DNA of 6,043 nucleotides. It comes from JBIOYL01 sp044870185 (lineage in GTDB: Bacteria; Actinomycetota; CALGFH01). Within the stretch, counting starts at the first letter, position 1; every line of letters starts with the position of its first letter. The notes below the pieces were generated by a model that had not been told where the DNA came from, did not search any database, and saw nothing but the letters and a program-made list of their open reading frames with translations. The stretch spans positions 1 through 6,043 of the forward strand of contig JBIOYL010000364.1 of the NCBI GenBank assembly GCA_044870185.1, written 5' to 3'. Both the position numbers and the translations under genes were made by a program. Positions 5,387-6,043 of the stretch are shown here, one piece after another.

Positions 5387-6043
5387 ATGGCCAAGGCCAA
5401 GGCCCGCACCCGGCCGCGTGCCCGCCGCCCGCCGACCAGACGGCCCGCCCCGCCCTCGCGCACCCGGCGCATCGGCGCGAGCTCCAGGGCCGCCCTGGCG
5501 CCCCACAAGCACGACATCCAGGGCGTCGCCCTCGCCCTGCTCGCGACCCTGCTCGCGCTCGGCGTGTGGGCCCATCACGGCGGCAAGGCCGGCAGCTTCG
5601 CCGAGCTGCTGTTGCGCGGCCTGTTCGGCTACGGCGCCTACGCCGTGCCGGTGCTGGTCGCCTGGCTCGCCTGGGCGCTGCTGCGCGGGCGGCGCGCCGA
5701 CGAGCATGCCGCCGGCCGGGTGGCCATCGGCCTGACGGCCGTGCTGGTCGGCGGGCTCGGCATCACCCACCTGGCCTTCGGCGCGCCCGACCTGCGCGCC
5801 GGCACCCGGACGCTGCAGCACTCCGGCGGCTGGGTCGGCGCGCTCAGCGCCCCGCCGCTCGCCCGGGCGCTGTCCGGCTGGGGCGCCGGCGCGGTGTTCG
5901 CCTGCCTGGCGTTCCTCGGCCTGCTGATCACCACCCGCACGTCGGTCGCCAGCGTGGGCAGGGCCGCCGTCCGCGCACCCCGCTCGCTCGGCTTCCTGTT
6001 CGCCCGCCCACCGGCCGCCGCGGCCCCGGCCGGCCCGGCGCCC
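5387..6043 (+). CDS. ftsK: FtsK/SpoIIIE-family DNA translocase, N-terminal membrane domain (3' truncated by window)
   Basis: The first 219 residues of a septal DNA pump that moves chromosome ends through the closing division site. The frame has no stop before the window ends. A basic, Pro/Arg-rich cytoplasmic stretch (1-40) precedes the sequence HKHDIQGVALALLATLLALG, the typical entry to the first membrane helix of FtsK/SpoIIIE. Hydrophobic segments lie at about 44-62, 76-99, 110-131 and 165-184, giving the expected four helices. Between helices 3 and 4 is GGWVGALSAPPLARAL, matching the family's GG-x-hydrophobic-G pattern. From about 187 onward the sequence turns into the Arg/Pro/Ala-rich linker. 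The motor and gamma domains lie beyond the window. The start is set by a strong ribosome binding site, and it begins 3 bases after the RNase J stop. The position downstream of dapA and the RNase J gene agrees with actinobacterial ftsK. The ATPase identity is inferred from the membrane domain and synteny. Confidence 0.9.
   Translation, partial: MAKAKARTRPRARRPPTRRPAPPSRTRRIGASSRAALAPHKHDIQGVALALLATLLALGVWAHHGGKAGSFAELLLRGLFGYGAYAVPVLVAWLAWALLRGRRADEHAAGRVAIGLTAVLVGGLGITHLAFGAPDLRAGTRTLQHSGGWVGALSAPPLARALSGWGAGAVFACLAFLGLLITTRTSVASVGRAAVRAPRSLGFLFARPPAAAAPAGPAP

Noticed and set aside
3146..5821. 891-residue open frame antisense to dapA, RNase J and ftsK
   Set aside because: Its composition is a mirror of high-GC codon use on the other strand. 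It shows no recognisable family and covers three strongly supported genes.
1..6043. A mobile element, defence system or CRISPR array
   Set aside because: I see no transposase, integrase, terminal repeats, tRNA or regularly spaced repeats. The genes are conserved chromosomal ones of uniform composition.

Overview
The window is very GC-rich DNA with a strong G/C bias at third codon positions and actinobacterial gene content. It looks like a stretch of chromosome from a high-GC actinobacterium or a close relative. The main support is the order dapA, then RNase J, then ftsK, with a Lhr helicase and a Nei2-type glycosylase nearby. From memory this resembles the arrangement in streptomycetes and, in pieces, in mycobacteria. 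The species cannot be named from the sequence alone.

Left part (1-2522), DNA repair: the 3' end of a large Lhr-family helicase gene is followed after 4 bases by a complete Nei/Fpg-family DNA glycosylase gene on the same strand. An AlkA-like helix-hairpin-helix glycosylase gene lies on the opposite strand and converges on nei. The two 3' ends overlap by 83 bp. The 3' end of nei carries a GC hairpin, a 27-bp tandem duplication and a low-complexity tail that runs antisense to the neighbour's last codons.

Middle (2523-2819): a divergent intergenic region of 297 bp. It holds a likely leaderless promoter for the AlkA-like gene, GC-rich palindromes, a short direct-repeat cluster next to a possible -10 box, and the ribosome binding site of dapA.

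Right part (2820-6043), a tight forward operon: dapA (lysine/diaminopimelate synthesis) overlaps the RNase J gene by four bases (GTGA). The RNase J gene is followed 3 bases after its stop by ftsK, whose ribosome binding site lies inside the last codons of the RNase J gene. ftsK runs off the right edge, and only its four-helix membrane domain and start of the linker are present.

The window mostly contains conserved housekeeping genes. I see no mobile element, CRISPR array, RNA gene or convincing new system. The points worth a second look are the nei tail and its overlap with the convergent gene, the leaderless promoter, the repeats upstream of dapA and two small motif deviations in RNase J.
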